Source: Bifidobacterium parmae
GTDB taxonomy: Bacteria; Actinomycetota; Actinomycetes; Actinomycetales; Bifidobacteriaceae
Length of the DNA: 64,000 nt
Direction: 5' to 3'
NCBI RefSeq assembly: GCF_002860365.1
Contig: NZ_NMWT01000003.1
Location: 62,001-126,000 of the forward strand
Part shown: one piece after another, positions 1-8,993 of the stretch
Layout: the number at the start of each line of letters is the position of its first letter
Position numbering within the stretch: the stretch's first letter is position 1
Made by a program: the position numbers and the translations under genes
Notes under the pieces: generated by a model
What the model was told of the DNA's origin: nothing
Database searches by the model: none
What the model saw: only the letters and a program-made list of their open reading frames with translations

Positions 1-617
1 GGACGGCGCGCGTGGCCGGCGACGGCGCCAGCGCCGTGCAGGCCGCGGCGCAGCTGAGGCCCGATCTGGTGATCATGGACATCATGCTGCCGGTGATGGA
101 CGGCCTCGAGGCGACGAAACGCATCGTGGCCGCCCGTCCGGTGCCGGTGCTCATCCTCACCGCCCGCGACGACGAGGCGGACAAGGTGATCGGTCTGGGG
201 GCCGGTGCGGACGACTACATGACCAAGCCGTTCTCGATGCGCGAGCTCATCGCACGCTGCAAGGCGCTGCTGCGTCGCGTCGAACGCGCGAAGGTCATCG
301 CCAAGAACGCCGAGAACGAGAAGATCCTCGACTTCGGCTCGCTGGTCATCGACCCGGCGCAGCGCACGGTGAGCGTGAACGGCGAATACGTGCATCTCAC
401 CCCCACCGAGTTCGACCTGCTCGCCACGCTGGCGCGAAAGCCCAAGTCGGTGCTCACCCGCGAGAAGCTCCTCGAGGAGGTGTGGGACTGGGTGGACGCG
501 TCCGGCACCCGCACGGTCGACAGCCATGTGAAGGCACTGCGTCACAAGCTCGGTCCGAACATGATCCGCACGGTGCATGGCGTCGGCTATGCGTTCGAGC
601 CTCCGTCGGCCGAGTGA
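1..617 (+). CDS. OmpR/PhoP-type response regulator, 5'-truncated
   Basis: DNA-binding response regulator of a two-component system. The reading frame is open to the left edge, so the first part of the receiver domain (first beta strand and acidic pocket) is missing. The phospho-acceptor Asp is in IMDIMLPVMDG, and the conserved Lys is in YMTKPF. A C-terminal winged-helix domain follows (VHLTPTEFDLLATLARKP, then TRTVDSHVKALRHKLG and VHGVGYAFE). The sensor kinase starts 16 bases downstream, so the two are almost certainly co-transcribed. Which target genes it controls cannot be told from this window. Confidence 0.93.
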   Translation, partial: TARVAGDGASAVQAAAQLRPDLVIMDIMLPVMDGLEATKRIVAARPVPVLILTARDDEADKVIGLGAGADDYMTKPFSMRELIARCKALLRRVERAKVIAKNAENEKILDFGSLVIDPAQRTVSVNGEYVHLTPTEFDLLATLARKPKSVLTREKLLEEVWDWVDASGTRTVDSHVKALRHKLGPNMIRTVHGVGYAFEPPSAE

Positions 618-633
618 CGGCGCACGGGAACGG

Positions 634-1710
634 ATGACGCCGATGCCGAAACCCGTCGACTCCCGCCGGGCGGGCGCACGCCGCGAACGCGTGCGCCCGC
701 TCGGCGTATTCTCCTCGCTCAAACTCGAATTGTGCGCGCTGCTCGTGTTCGCCACGGCGATCGCGTTCACGATGTGCTGGTTCCTGCTGAAATTCGGCTG
801 GAGCGGATGGCTCGCCATGCCGGTCACCCTCGTGGTGGCGCTCGGCATCACGTATCTATTCTCGCGCGGTCTCACCGCGCGCCTGCGGCAGTTGCGCGAC
901 GCCGCCGAGGCGATGGCCGACGGCGACTACACGGTGCGCGTGCCGATGGACGAGTCCAGCCATGACGAGGTGGGCCAGCTCGCCCGTTCGTTCAACGAGA
1001 TGGCCGCCGAGCTCCAGCACGCCGACCAGATGCGCCGCGACATGATCGCCAACGTGAGCCATGAGCTGCGCACGCCGGTCTCCGCGCTGCAGGCGCAGGT
1101 GGAGAACATGGCGGACGGCGTCACCGAACCGACGCCCGCGAATCTGGAGGGCATCCTCGACCAGACGCAGCGGCTGAGCGACCTCATCGCGTTCCTGCTC
1201 GATCTGAGCCGCATGGAGGCGGGCGCGGCGAGCCTCGAGATCGAACGGTTCGATTTCGGCGAGTTCCTCGACGACACGATCGAGCCGTTGGAGATCGCCG
1301 ACGGCGGCCACGCGCACGACATCCGCATGCAGGTCGCCCCCGGCATCATGATGGAGGGCGATCAGGATCGTCTGCGCCAGCTGTTCACCAACATCATCGG
1401 CAACGCGTTGAAGCACTCCCCCGACGGCACGAGCGTGCTCGTCGAGGTCCATGAGGACGAGACGCACGGCACGGTGGTGACGAACGTCGTGAACTTCGGC
1501 TCGCAGATCGCCCCCGAGGCGCGTTCGGACATCTTCCGGCGCTTCGTCAAGGGCAAGTCCGGTCCGGGCACCGAATCGGGCGGCACGGGCCTCGGCCTGT
1601 CGATCGCGCGTTGGGCGGCCCAGCTGCACGGCGGCGACGTGCGCGTCGTCGACGACATGCGCGGCGCCGATTTCGAAATCACGTTGCCGAAGCGTCATAC
1701 CGCGGCGTAG
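634..1710 (+). CDS. Sensor histidine kinase (HAMP, HisKA, HATPase)
   Basis: Membrane sensor kinase paired with the preceding regulator. From the ATG at 634 (358 aa) the order is a basic N-terminus, two hydrophobic segments near residues 32-52 and 58-75 with almost no extracellular loop, a HAMP linker, the phosphorylation motif VSHELRTP near residue 145, an N-box (NIIGNALKHSP) and a G-box (GGTGLGLSIAR). The tiny outer loop suggests that it senses the membrane or an intramembrane signal (inference). An in-frame ATG lies at 577 inside the regulator gene; 634 is preferred because it follows the regulator stop. The 3' end overlaps the convergent comF-like gene by 32 bases. Confidence 0.92.
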   Translation: MTPMPKPVDSRRAGARRERVRPLGVFSSLKLELCALLVFATAIAFTMCWFLLKFGWSGWLAMPVTLVVALGITYLFSRGLTARLRQLRDAAEAMADGDYTVRVPMDESSHDEVGQLARSFNEMAAELQHADQMRRDMIANVSHELRTPVSALQAQVENMADGVTEPTPANLEGILDQTQRLSDLIAFLLDLSRMEAGAASLEIERFDFGEFLDDTIEPLEIADGGHAHDIRMQVAPGIMMEGDQDRLRQLFTNIIGNALKHSPDGTSVLVEVHEDETHGTVVTNVVNFGSQIAPEARSDIFRRFVKGKSGPGTESGGTGLGLSIARWAAQLHGGDVRVVDDMRGADFEITLPKRHTAA

Positions 1711-2410
1711 CCGCGAGCGCGAGACAGGCGACGACCCGCGCGCCAGCCGTCCGCAGCGCGGCCGCGCAGGCGCGCATCGTCGCGCCGGAGGTGACGATGT
1801 CGTCGACGAGTATGACGCGTCGACCCCGTACCAGCGATGGCCGCGTCACGACGATGCCGCTGCCTCCCACACGGGCGGCGCGGCCGGCGCGCCCCTTCAT
1901 CTCCACGGATCTGCCACCCGTGGTGTGCGACGCCAGCGCCTCCTCCGCGCGCGCTGGCACGCCCCGCGCACGGCATGCCGCGGCGATGGCGCGTGCCAGC
2001 GGCCGCATGTGCCTGCGCCCGCGACGCCGTGACGACCGTTGCGACGACGGCGCCGGAACGATGAGCGTCACGTCCCGGTCTCCGATGCGGCGGGCGTCGC
2101 CTTCCCCGCCGATGACGCCCTCCACCGGCATCCGGTCCGCGAGCGCGCATAGCGCCTGGGAGAACGGGCGGTCACATTCCTCGTCGCCATGATCCTTCCA
2201 CGCGAGGATGGCCCGTCTGACCGCACCGCGATAGGTCGCGCATGCGACCACGGGCACGCCCGGCACGCATGACGGCACGATCACCGTGTCATCGAACAGG
2301 CTGCGGCATGCCGGGCAGAGCACGTCGTCCGGCATGCCGCAGCCTGCGCAACCGCGCGGCAGCACGAGTCCCATCATGGCGGGGAGCAGCGTGCCGGCGC
2401 GCATCGTCAT
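1679..2410 (-). CDS. ComF-family phosphoribosyltransferase-like protein
   Basis: 243-aa ComF/GntX-type protein. The N-terminus has a zinc-ribbon-like cysteine pair set (CAGCGMPDDVLCPAC), and the C-terminus carries the PRPP-binding loop VILVDDIVTSGAT typical of type I phosphoribosyltransferases. Family members are associated with DNA uptake in competent bacteria, but the substrate is unknown, and there are no other competence genes in this window. It sits 6 bases downstream of the HAD phosphatase gene on the same strand and overlaps the kinase gene tail-to-tail. Confidence 0.85.
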   Translation of the reverse strand: MTMRAGTLLPAMMGLVLPRGCAGCGMPDDVLCPACRSLFDDTVIVPSCVPGVPVVACATYRGAVRRAILAWKDHGDEECDRPFSQALCALADRMPVEGVIGGEGDARRIGDRDVTLIVPAPSSQRSSRRRGRRHMRPLARAIAAACRARGVPARAEEALASHTTGGRSVEMKGRAGRAARVGGSGIVVTRPSLVRGRRVILVDDIVTSGATMRACAAALRTAGARVVACLALAATPRYDASAT

Positions 2411-2416
2411 CAGCTC

Positions 2417-3229
2417 CTACCGCGTGATGCCCGCGGGGAGGGGCAGGCGTTCCAGCAACCCGTCGATCAGCCGCATCGTGTCGGACGGGTCGGAGACCGA
2501 TATGCCCATGGCGCCCGCCTGTGCCGCGGGATAGTCGTTGCCGCCGGGCTGCATGCGGTCGCCGACGAACGCGATGCTCCCGACGTCGATGCCGAGTTGC
2601 CGGGCGAGCTCGCGCACGGCGAACGCCTTGTCGATGCCGCGTTGCGCCACGTCGATGCTCGTGTAGCCGCCCGCATGCACCTTGAGGTCGGGCAGGTCGG
2701 CGGCGACCGCCTCGGCGAGCCGCGCCTTCACCTCGTTGGTCGGGTCGAACGCCTGCTTGGCCTCCAATGGCGCCTGCTGGCCGAGCACGGACAGGGTGAT
2801 CTGGGATCCGCGGTCCTCGATGCGTTCGCCCCACACCTTCTCGAACCAGACGCCCTGCTCGCGGGCCCGGCGTTCCAGGCTTTCGCGGGCGCGTGAACGC
2901 TGGTCGTCGTCGAGATCGTGGCTGAACACCTTGGTCCATGCGCCGTCTTCCCAACGACGGTAGCAGGTGCCGGACGTGGGCATGAGGTGGAGGCGGGCGA
3001 GATCGGCGCCGGGGTCGAGTACGTCGAGGATCTGGCTGACGACGAGTCCGTAGCGTCCTCCGGTGATGACGGCCACGTCGATGCGGCGGGTGAGTTCGCT
3101 GAACCGGTGCGCCATCGCGGGGACCATGGGTTTCTTCGAGTTGGCGAGCGTGTTGTCCAGATCGAAGCCGATCAATCGCATGCGGGCGCAGAGCATGTCG
3201 AGATCCCAGTCGTCCCACGGTCTGATCAT
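2417..3229 (-). CDS. HAD-superfamily hydrolase (class IIB, Cof-like)
   Basis: 270-aa phosphatase-like protein. Motif I is FDLDNTLANS (nucleophile and acid/base Asp near residues 21-23), motif II is VITGGR, and motif IV is FVGDRMQPGGNDYP. The large cap between motifs II and III fits class IIB, the group that includes sugar phosphatases and sucrose-phosphate phosphatase-like enzymes; the substrate cannot be assigned. The start at 3229 is supported by a good AGGAGA ribosome-binding site in the 20 bases upstream. It is probably co-transcribed with the comF-like gene. Confidence 0.85.
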   Translation of the reverse strand: MIRPWDDWDLDMLCARMRLIGFDLDNTLANSKKPMVPAMAHRFSELTRRIDVAVITGGRYGLVVSQILDVLDPGADLARLHLMPTSGTCYRRWEDGAWTKVFSHDLDDDQRSRARESLERRAREQGVWFEKVWGERIEDRGSQITLSVLGQQAPLEAKQAFDPTNEVKARLAEAVAADLPDLKVHAGGYTSIDVAQRGIDKAFAVRELARQLGIDVGSIAFVGDRMQPGGNDYPAAQAGAMGISVSDPSDTMRLIDGLLERLPLPAGITR

Positions 3230-3340
3230 CGTCGTCTCCTGTCCGTCGCATGCGGCGATCGCATGCGCACTATCCTAGCCGCCATGCCTGTGCCGGCCGC
3301 GTCCTCGCGGTTGCCGCCGGCATGGCCTACAGTGGGTGCC

Positions 3341-3769
3341 ATGCTTGAAGCCCCTTGGAATGAACGAGTATACCGCAATCGTCATGGACGTGGCATGCGT
3401 ACGCCGATGTTCGGCACACGTCTGCCACGGTACCGCACCCGTTCGGGCATGTTCGACGATCTGGTGGCCGCGCATATCCGCCGTCTGGCCGAGGCGTGGC
3501 CCCAACTGGTCAAGCCGGTGCAGTTCGCGGTGGAGGACGTGCCGCCTTCCGACCCGGCGCCGTGGGAGGCGGAGCCGAGCGTCAACTCACGCCTGTTCCC
3601 GCCCGAGCATGGCATGCCGGCGCGCATCGTGCTCTACCGCATGCCGTTGCAGTCGCATACGCGCGGCCGGGACGATCTCCAGTGGGCGATCCGCGACGAA
3701 CTCGTCATCCGTCTGGGCGAACTGTACGGCCGTCGGCCGGAGGAGCTCGACCCGGACTTCGAATGGTGA
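3341..3769 (+). CDS. Degenerate zincin-like (metallopeptidase family) protein
   Basis: 142-aa cytosolic protein resembling the actinobacterial metallopeptidase-family genes that lie near whiB2 in other genomes. Visible hallmarks are the N-terminal RNRHGRGMRTPMFGTRLPRY segment, the block FAVEDVPPSDPAPWE and the C-terminal block DELVIRLGELYGRRPEELDP. In that last block the zinc-binding HExxH expected of a zincin is absent: the equivalent position reads RDELVIR. The protein is therefore probably not a working metalloprotease. ATG 3341 is chosen; an in-frame GTG lies at 3332. It is convergent with the DUF5719 gene. Confidence 0.7.
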   Translation: MLEAPWNERVYRNRHGRGMRTPMFGTRLPRYRTRSGMFDDLVAAHIRRLAEAWPQLVKPVQFAVEDVPPSDPAPWEAEPSVNSRLFPPEHGMPARIVLYRMPLQSHTRGRDDLQWAIRDELVIRLGELYGRRPEELDPDFEW

Positions 3770-3793
3770 GGCCCGGTCGGCCCTATCCCTCCG

Positions 3794-5305
3794 TCAGCGC
3801 ACGATCGACGAATCGGGAACGGCCCTGACGATCTCCTCGCGCACCGCGAGCGTGGTGGGCGCGACCGCGGACAGGCCCGCGGTCTTCGACGCGTCGAGAC
3901 CGCCGCCGGTGATGCGCGCACCCCAGGAGACCGTCTTGTTCTCGTCGGATACGACGGCCGCGACGCCCTCGCCCTTCACGGTGGTCGCGTCATGCGCGTT
4001 GACGGTCACGTCGCGCTCGTCGCCGGCCTTGCCGGACCCGTCCATGAACGTGAGCTTCACGGTCGCATCCTCGTCGCCGGCGTTGATGAACGTGAGCGTC
4101 GTGTCGACGCCGTCGGCGATCGCCATGCCGGAGGAGACCGCGGGCTGCGCGGCCTGCAGCAGCGCGAAGTCCTCCTGGCCGCCGGAGCCGGAGCGCGTCG
4201 CCTTGGCGGAGGCCACGAAGGCGTGGTCGCCGCCGGAGACGATGACGCCGCGCGCGCCCTTGGGAGCCTTGCCCAGATCGATGACGGCGACGCGGTCGGC
4301 CTTCACCTGCTCCTTGCGGATGTCCTTCGTGCCGTTGTCGGTGGCCCAGGAGAGGGACGCCTCCCCAGCCTGCCCGCCGTACAGGTAGAGTCTGACGGCG
4401 TCGCCTTCGGCGACGCCGGGAATGACGTTCGTCACGGTGGCGTCGCCCGTCGGCATCGCGAAGTCGGATCCCTTGGGCGTCAGTCCGCTGCTCGACGTGG
4501 TGCGCACGACGGCGCCCACCGGCGCGGCTCCGCTGTCGACGGTGACGTAGAGGCCGTCCTGCCCGGATGCCGCGGCGGACAGGTCGACGACGGTTTCGCT
4601 TTCGGCGGCGACGGTGGCGCTGCCCGCGGTGGACAGGCTCATCCTGCCGGCGTCCTTGCTGCCGACCACGGTGACGGACACGGTAGTCGCCTTCGACGAG
4701 GGGTTGGCGAGCACCAGCTGCTGGCGGGTGCCGGTCGCCGTGGAGGTCAGCAGGAACGACTGGCTCATCGCCGGGGTGACGCAGGTGGCGGCGGCGATGC
4801 CCCGCAGGTCGCCGTCGGAGGCGTGCGACACGGTGACGCCGGCATGTCCGGAACCGTCGCCCGCCTTGAGCAGGTTCGTGTCGAGCAGCCGGGAGTAGTC
4901 GCCGTCGTCCCGAAGCACCATGGCGTCACGGCTGACCGCATCGGTCGGGGCCTTGAGCGCCGCGGTCTTCGCGCCGCCGGTCAGATCCAGCGGCGAGGAC
5001 GCGGAGGCGTAGACGGATCCGAACGCGGCGAGCGCCGTGGACGTGGCGATGTCGCCGTCGGAGGCACGGTATTCGCTGTCGCCCCAGTCGGTGGAGTCGG
5101 GCAGCTGCATGCGGGCCGGGCAGTAGGCTTCGAGCTTCTCCTGCACGATGCGGTGCGAGGATCCGAGCGTGCCGGATGCGCCGTCGACCATCAGATCGGG
5201 CATGCGAACGACCGCCAGCAGCGCGAACGCCGCGAGAAGCAGCACACTGGTGACGACCGCGACGATGATGCGCAGCACGCGCATCGGGGTTCCCTGCCGG
5301 TTCAT
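3794..5305 (-). CDS. DUF5719-family exported/membrane-anchored protein
   Basis: 503-aa protein. An N-terminal hydrophobic helix (about residues 9-28, RIIVAVVTSVLLLAAFALLA) is followed by an extracellular, Thr/Ala/Val-rich beta-type region with two or three repeated blocks (for example LVLANPSSKATTVSVTVVG and LTFINAGDEDATVKLTFMDG). This looks like DUF5719, found in actinobacteria directly behind a large glycosyltransferase. The molecular function is unknown. The start at 5305 gives an ATGA overlap with the glycosyltransferase stop (5302-5305), so translation is coupled. The operon whiB2-GT-DUF5719 suggests a role in envelope glycan assembly (inference). Confidence 0.8.
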   Translation of the reverse strand: MNRQGTPMRVLRIIVAVVTSVLLLAAFALLAVVRMPDLMVDGASGTLGSSHRIVQEKLEAYCPARMQLPDSTDWGDSEYRASDGDIATSTALAAFGSVYASASSPLDLTGGAKTAALKAPTDAVSRDAMVLRDDGDYSRLLDTNLLKAGDGSGHAGVTVSHASDGDLRGIAAATCVTPAMSQSFLLTSTATGTRQQLVLANPSSKATTVSVTVVGSKDAGRMSLSTAGSATVAAESETVVDLSAAASGQDGLYVTVDSGAAPVGAVVRTTSSSGLTPKGSDFAMPTGDATVTNVIPGVAEGDAVRLYLYGGQAGEASLSWATDNGTKDIRKEQVKADRVAVIDLGKAPKGARGVIVSGGDHAFVASAKATRSGSGGQEDFALLQAAQPAVSSGMAIADGVDTTLTFINAGDEDATVKLTFMDGSGKAGDERDVTVNAHDATTVKGEGVAAVVSDENKTVSWGARITGGGLDASKTAGLSAVAPTTLAVREEIVRAVPDSSIVR

Positions 5306-8300
5306 GCCTTCACGACCTCCTGTCCGGATTCGGCCTGTGCGCCCTGCTCGTCCTCTTCGAGCCGTTCTCCCCGACGCCGCCGAGGTATGGCGACCAGTAC
5401 GTACAGCAGGCTCGTCACACCGAGCGCGGCCAGCCACGCGTAGCGCCACGGGCTGTGCTCCATGGCCTGTTCCCCCTTGGCGTCGACGCCGATGCCCGTG
5501 CCTTCGGCCGCGGTCAGGCGATAGTAGGTGCCGTCGTTCGAGGTGACGACCGACTGGGTGCCGTCGGATGCGGTGATGTTCGTGGCGAGCTGGTCGGAAC
5601 CGGACTGGCCGGAAACGACGAACACGCCGCCGAATCCGAGCCTGACGAGTTCGGCGATGGCCGCGTCGTCGCTGTTCGACAGGAGCCTCGCGGACAGTCC
5701 GCCGATGGCGGTGTCCGTGGCGTTCTCCTGTCCGGCCGCCTGACGCGCCCGCCATGCGGGCGACGAATCGACCAGGTCGCCGGTCGAGGTGTCCATCACC
5801 GCGTAGGAGACGTTGGAGCGTGATTCCGCGTCGAGCGCGAGAATGCGCTGGCCGGGCTGTCCCTCAAGCATGTCCATGGCGACCATCGGCAGACCGGAGC
5901 CGGCGACGCGTACCGAGCCGGCGACGTGACGGGCCGTGGAGAACCCGGTCCATGCGACGACGCCGACGGACAGGGCGACGCACAGGAACACGCGTCCGAC
6001 GGCGATCGCGACGCGGCGTCCCGACGGATGTTCCCCGCCGGCGGCACCGGGAGCGCGCAACGCGATGAACCGGCGCACCGCGCCTCCCGCCATCAGGCAC
6101 ACGCACGACAGGGCGCCGAGCATCGCGAACACGAGACCGGGCAGCACGGAGCCTCCGACGGCGCCGTCGGCATCCAGCGCGACGGCGACGCGGGCCGAGC
6201 CGAGGCTCAACGCGCCGCCGGCCACGATCGTCACCCACATCATGCGGGAGGCGCGCAGGGCGAACGGCAGGACCAGCGAGACGACGGCGAGCACGGTCAC
6301 GGCGAGCAGCATGCACAGCGTGGCGATGCCGAAGCCCGAGGTCCAGAACCGGCCGAAGCCTGCGGATTCGTCGAAGCCGAACGCCCGGACGACCACCTCG
6401 GTGAGGTTGAGCGCCGCGGGCCTGCCGTCGACGGCCGACGACGGGACCGTCATGTCGCCGAACAGCTGACGCCATTCGCCGCGCGAGGCGTAGCGCACGC
6501 ACGCGACGAGCGTGGGCGCGGCGAGCAGCGCCGCGGGCAACGGCATGAGCAGCAGCATCGCGCGGTGACGCGGCACGAACAGCAGGAACACGAGGAACGT
6601 GACGACGAGCGGCAGCAGCAGCTGCGGTTCGGCGGCGACCACCGGCATATAGCACAGGGCCGCCGCGGCCGAGGACTGCACCGAGGGGCGGGGGCGGATC
6701 GGATCCTCCGTATGGTAGAGCCCCACGGCGCGGAACGTGAACGCGAACGCCGCCGGAAGGAACACCATCACGGTGAGCATCGGCAGATCGGCCGCCGAAT
6801 ACAGTCCGAGCGCGAGTCCGAGCGACGCCCACAGCAGGCCGGAGATCACACGCACCGCGTCGGAACGGGTGAATACGCCGGCCAACGCCCAGAAGGAGAG
6901 CGCGGCGAGCGGCGCGGCGAGGAAGAACATGACGCTCGTCGCGGCGGCCACATGCCCGCCGGTGAGCAACGAGACGAGCAGCAGGACCCACAGCCATGGG
7001 GCGGGCGGGGCGGCGACGCCGACGCCCCACGTCCACTGGGTGGTGGCCGCGACGGCCAGTTGGGCGAGCGAGGCGTTGGTCGGCAGCCACTGCGCGGAGG
7101 TCAGCGACGAGCCGGACATGGCCGCGCGGAACAGCGACCAGTCGAGCGCCAGCACCGCGACGAAGGCCGCCACAGCCATCGCGGCCGCGAGCCCCCAACG
7201 CCGGAGCGCACGCATGCGCAGATGGGAACGGACCAGAGGACCGAGCAGTACGGTGCCCCGCTGGTCGGCGAGGGCGCGGCACCGTTCGCGCCACTGTGCG
7301 AGCTGCTCGCGCGAGGCGGTGAGCAGGGCGAGACGCCGCTTGTCCACCTTCGTCTGGCGCGCGACGGTCCTGCGGGCGCGCATCGCCCCCGGCAGGGAGG
7401 CGAGCGCACGCCATGGCATGCACAGTTCGCACCACGCCTCATACGGCTGCTTGGCGACGAGACGCGCCAGCGCGAGGCCGACGGCGGCGACCAGCGACCA
7501 CAGCCACACGAGCGGCCAGCGGAGCATGGCGATGTCCGTGTACCGGTAGTGCCGCCACGCGGACAGCACGCGCATGGCGGGATTGACGGCGTCCTCCTCG
7601 TCGACGCCCTCGCCCTCCCGGGTGCGCACGCCCTCGAAACGGGCGCGGCGATGGGCGATGCCGGCTCGCGGCACGACGACCACGCGGCCGCCACCCCGGC
7701 AGATCCTGCGGCACAGGTCGACGCCTTCGGCGTAGGTGGTGAACCATCCGTTCAGGCCGCCGAACGCGCGGTACGTCTCCATCGGGACGAGCGCGCCCGC
7801 CATCGACACGGCGAAGACGTCGGCGCGGGAATCGTACTGCTCCTGATCGGGTTCGCCGTCGACGACCAGCGTGTTGACGGCGTGGCCGGCCGCATAAGCG
7901 CCGACGCCGTGCAGACGCGTCCCCTCCCAGTCGAGCTGCTTGCCTCCGAGCAGGGAGGCTCCCGGCGAGTTGCGCCACGCCTCGACGAGATGCTCCAGGC
8001 AACGCTCGTCGGCGGGGCGGGAGTCGTCGTGCAGCAGCCACAGGGCGCGTGTGGTCGCGTCCAGCCGCGCATAGTCCAGCGCCTTGGCGACGGCGTCGCC
8101 GAACGACGACGCGCCTTGCGCGCGGACGAGACGCACGTCGACGGACACCTTGCGCGGCTCGTGGCCCAGCATCGGGTCGGATGGCGTCACCGTCACATCG
8201 AACGAGGTCCGCAGCGGCTGCGCCGTGCCGCCGGTGCAGTCGGCGATGACGATGACGCCGGGCAGCACGGTCTGTCCGAACAGGGCGGCGAGCGTGGCGG

Positions 8301-8451
8301 GGAGGAAACGGAGATCCTCCTCGACGGCCACGACCGCGGCGATGCCGGATTCGACGGCCCTCGCGTGCGAATACGGACGGGCGGCCAATGCGTCGGCCAG
8401 AACCCGGCGCACGCCGCCCGTCATGGTGGAAGTTCGTTCGTTGTCAGTCAC
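5302..8451 (-). CDS. Family 2 glycosyltransferase with large multi-span membrane domain
   Basis: 1,049-aa protein. Residues about 35-300 are a GT-A fold family 2 glycosyltransferase: AVVAVEEDLRFLPATLAAL at the start, ALWLLHDDSRPA as the DxD-like metal site, and AEGVDLCRRICRGGGRVVVVP later. About ten hydrophobic segments follow to residue 1010, ending with a charged tail. This architecture is common in actinobacteria for enzymes that build and export cell-wall or capsule glycans using lipid-linked donors. ATGA overlaps both upstream (whiB2-like) and downstream (DUF5719) show a three-gene operon. The exact sugar and acceptor are not readable from sequence. Confidence 0.88.
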   Translation of the reverse strand: MTDNERTSTMTGGVRRVLADALAARPYSHARAVESGIAAVVAVEEDLRFLPATLAALFGQTVLPGVIVIADCTGGTAQPLRTSFDVTVTPSDPMLGHEPRKVSVDVRLVRAQGASSFGDAVAKALDYARLDATTRALWLLHDDSRPADERCLEHLVEAWRNSPGASLLGGKQLDWEGTRLHGVGAYAAGHAVNTLVVDGEPDQEQYDSRADVFAVSMAGALVPMETYRAFGGLNGWFTTYAEGVDLCRRICRGGGRVVVVPRAGIAHRRARFEGVRTREGEGVDEEDAVNPAMRVLSAWRHYRYTDIAMLRWPLVWLWSLVAAVGLALARLVAKQPYEAWCELCMPWRALASLPGAMRARRTVARQTKVDKRRLALLTASREQLAQWRERCRALADQRGTVLLGPLVRSHLRMRALRRWGLAAAMAVAAFVAVLALDWSLFRAAMSGSSLTSAQWLPTNASLAQLAVAATTQWTWGVGVAAPPAPWLWVLLLVSLLTGGHVAAATSVMFFLAAPLAALSFWALAGVFTRSDAVRVISGLLWASLGLALGLYSAADLPMLTVMVFLPAAFAFTFRAVGLYHTEDPIRPRPSVQSSAAAALCYMPVVAAEPQLLLPLVVTFLVFLLFVPRHRAMLLLMPLPAALLAAPTLVACVRYASRGEWRQLFGDMTVPSSAVDGRPAALNLTEVVVRAFGFDESAGFGRFWTSGFGIATLCMLLAVTVLAVVSLVLPFALRASRMMWVTIVAGGALSLGSARVAVALDADGAVGGSVLPGLVFAMLGALSCVCLMAGGAVRRFIALRAPGAAGGEHPSGRRVAIAVGRVFLCVALSVGVVAWTGFSTARHVAGSVRVAGSGLPMVAMDMLEGQPGQRILALDAESRSNVSYAVMDTSTGDLVDSSPAWRARQAAGQENATDTAIGGLSARLLSNSDDAAIAELVRLGFGGVFVVSGQSGSDQLATNITASDGTQSVVTSNDGTYYRLTAAEGTGIGVDAKGEQAMEHSPWRYAWLAALGVTSLLYVLVAIPRRRRGERLEEDEQGAQAESGQEVVKA

Positions 8452-8750
8452 GCCTGCTCCTTGCGTGTTTTCTTGTACCGTCGGCGTTCCCTCTCGCTCA
8501 TGCCGCCCCAGATGCCGAACCGTTCGTCATGGTCGATGGCCCATTCCAGACATTGCTGGCGCACCTCGCATTGCGCGCATACGCGCTTGGCGTCACGCGT
8601 CGAGCCGCCCTTCTCCGGGAAGAACGCCTCGGGGTCGGTCTGCGAGCACAGCGCCTTGCGCTGCCATGACACGTCGCCGTCCGGCGAGAACAACCCCCAC
8701 AGCAGTTCCTCCAGCGGCTCGTCGGCGGAGTCCTCGGCAATGCCCCACAT
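8448..8750 (-). CDS. WhiB-family transcriptional regulator (WhiB2/WhmD-like)
   Basis: About 100-aa iron-sulphur regulator. Four cysteines (one in KALCSQ, then CAQCEVRQQC) bind a [4Fe-4S] cluster; the WhiB signature GIWGGMSERERR and a basic C-terminus follow. In mycobacteria and streptomycetes the WhiB2/WhmD type controls septation and cell division, and its gene lies near glycosyltransferase and LCP genes, as here. Two ATGs compete: at 8756 the strong GGGAGG site would be only 2 bases away, while at 8750 the spacing is 8 bases, so 8750 is preferred. First gene of the operon with the glycosyltransferase. Confidence 0.9.
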   Translation of the reverse strand: MWGIAEDSADEPLEELLWGLFSPDGDVSWQRKALCSQTDPEAFFPEKGGSTRDAKRVCAQCEVRQQCLEWAIDHDERFGIWGGMSERERRRYKKTRKEQA

Positions 8751-8796
8751 GCGCATGACCTCCCTTGCCTGACTCGAGCCTGTTCCTTCGTGTTAG

Positions 8797-8826
8797 ATTA
8801 CACACATGCGCTTCGTCTTTTGTCAA
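8797..8826 (-). promoter_or_regulatory. Candidate promoter of the whiB2-like operon
   Basis: On the minus strand a perfect TTGACA (8826-8821) is followed after 18 bases by TGTAAT (8802-8797), five of six matches to the sigma-70 -10 consensus. Transcription would start near 8790, leaving a leader of about 40 bases before the whiB2-like start. Confidence 0.6.
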
Positions 8827-8993
8827 GTGGAGCCGTGTCAATGCCACACTTCGGACGCGGACTGTGGTATATGGAGCGTTTTCGCCGGATTCCGGCGGCC
8901 CGGATGCACTCCGCCATCGGCCTCCTGAGGTGTTTTCGTCCGCCTGCCGTACAATCGAAAGGATTTTTGTCTCCGACAGGAAGGTTTGCGTCC

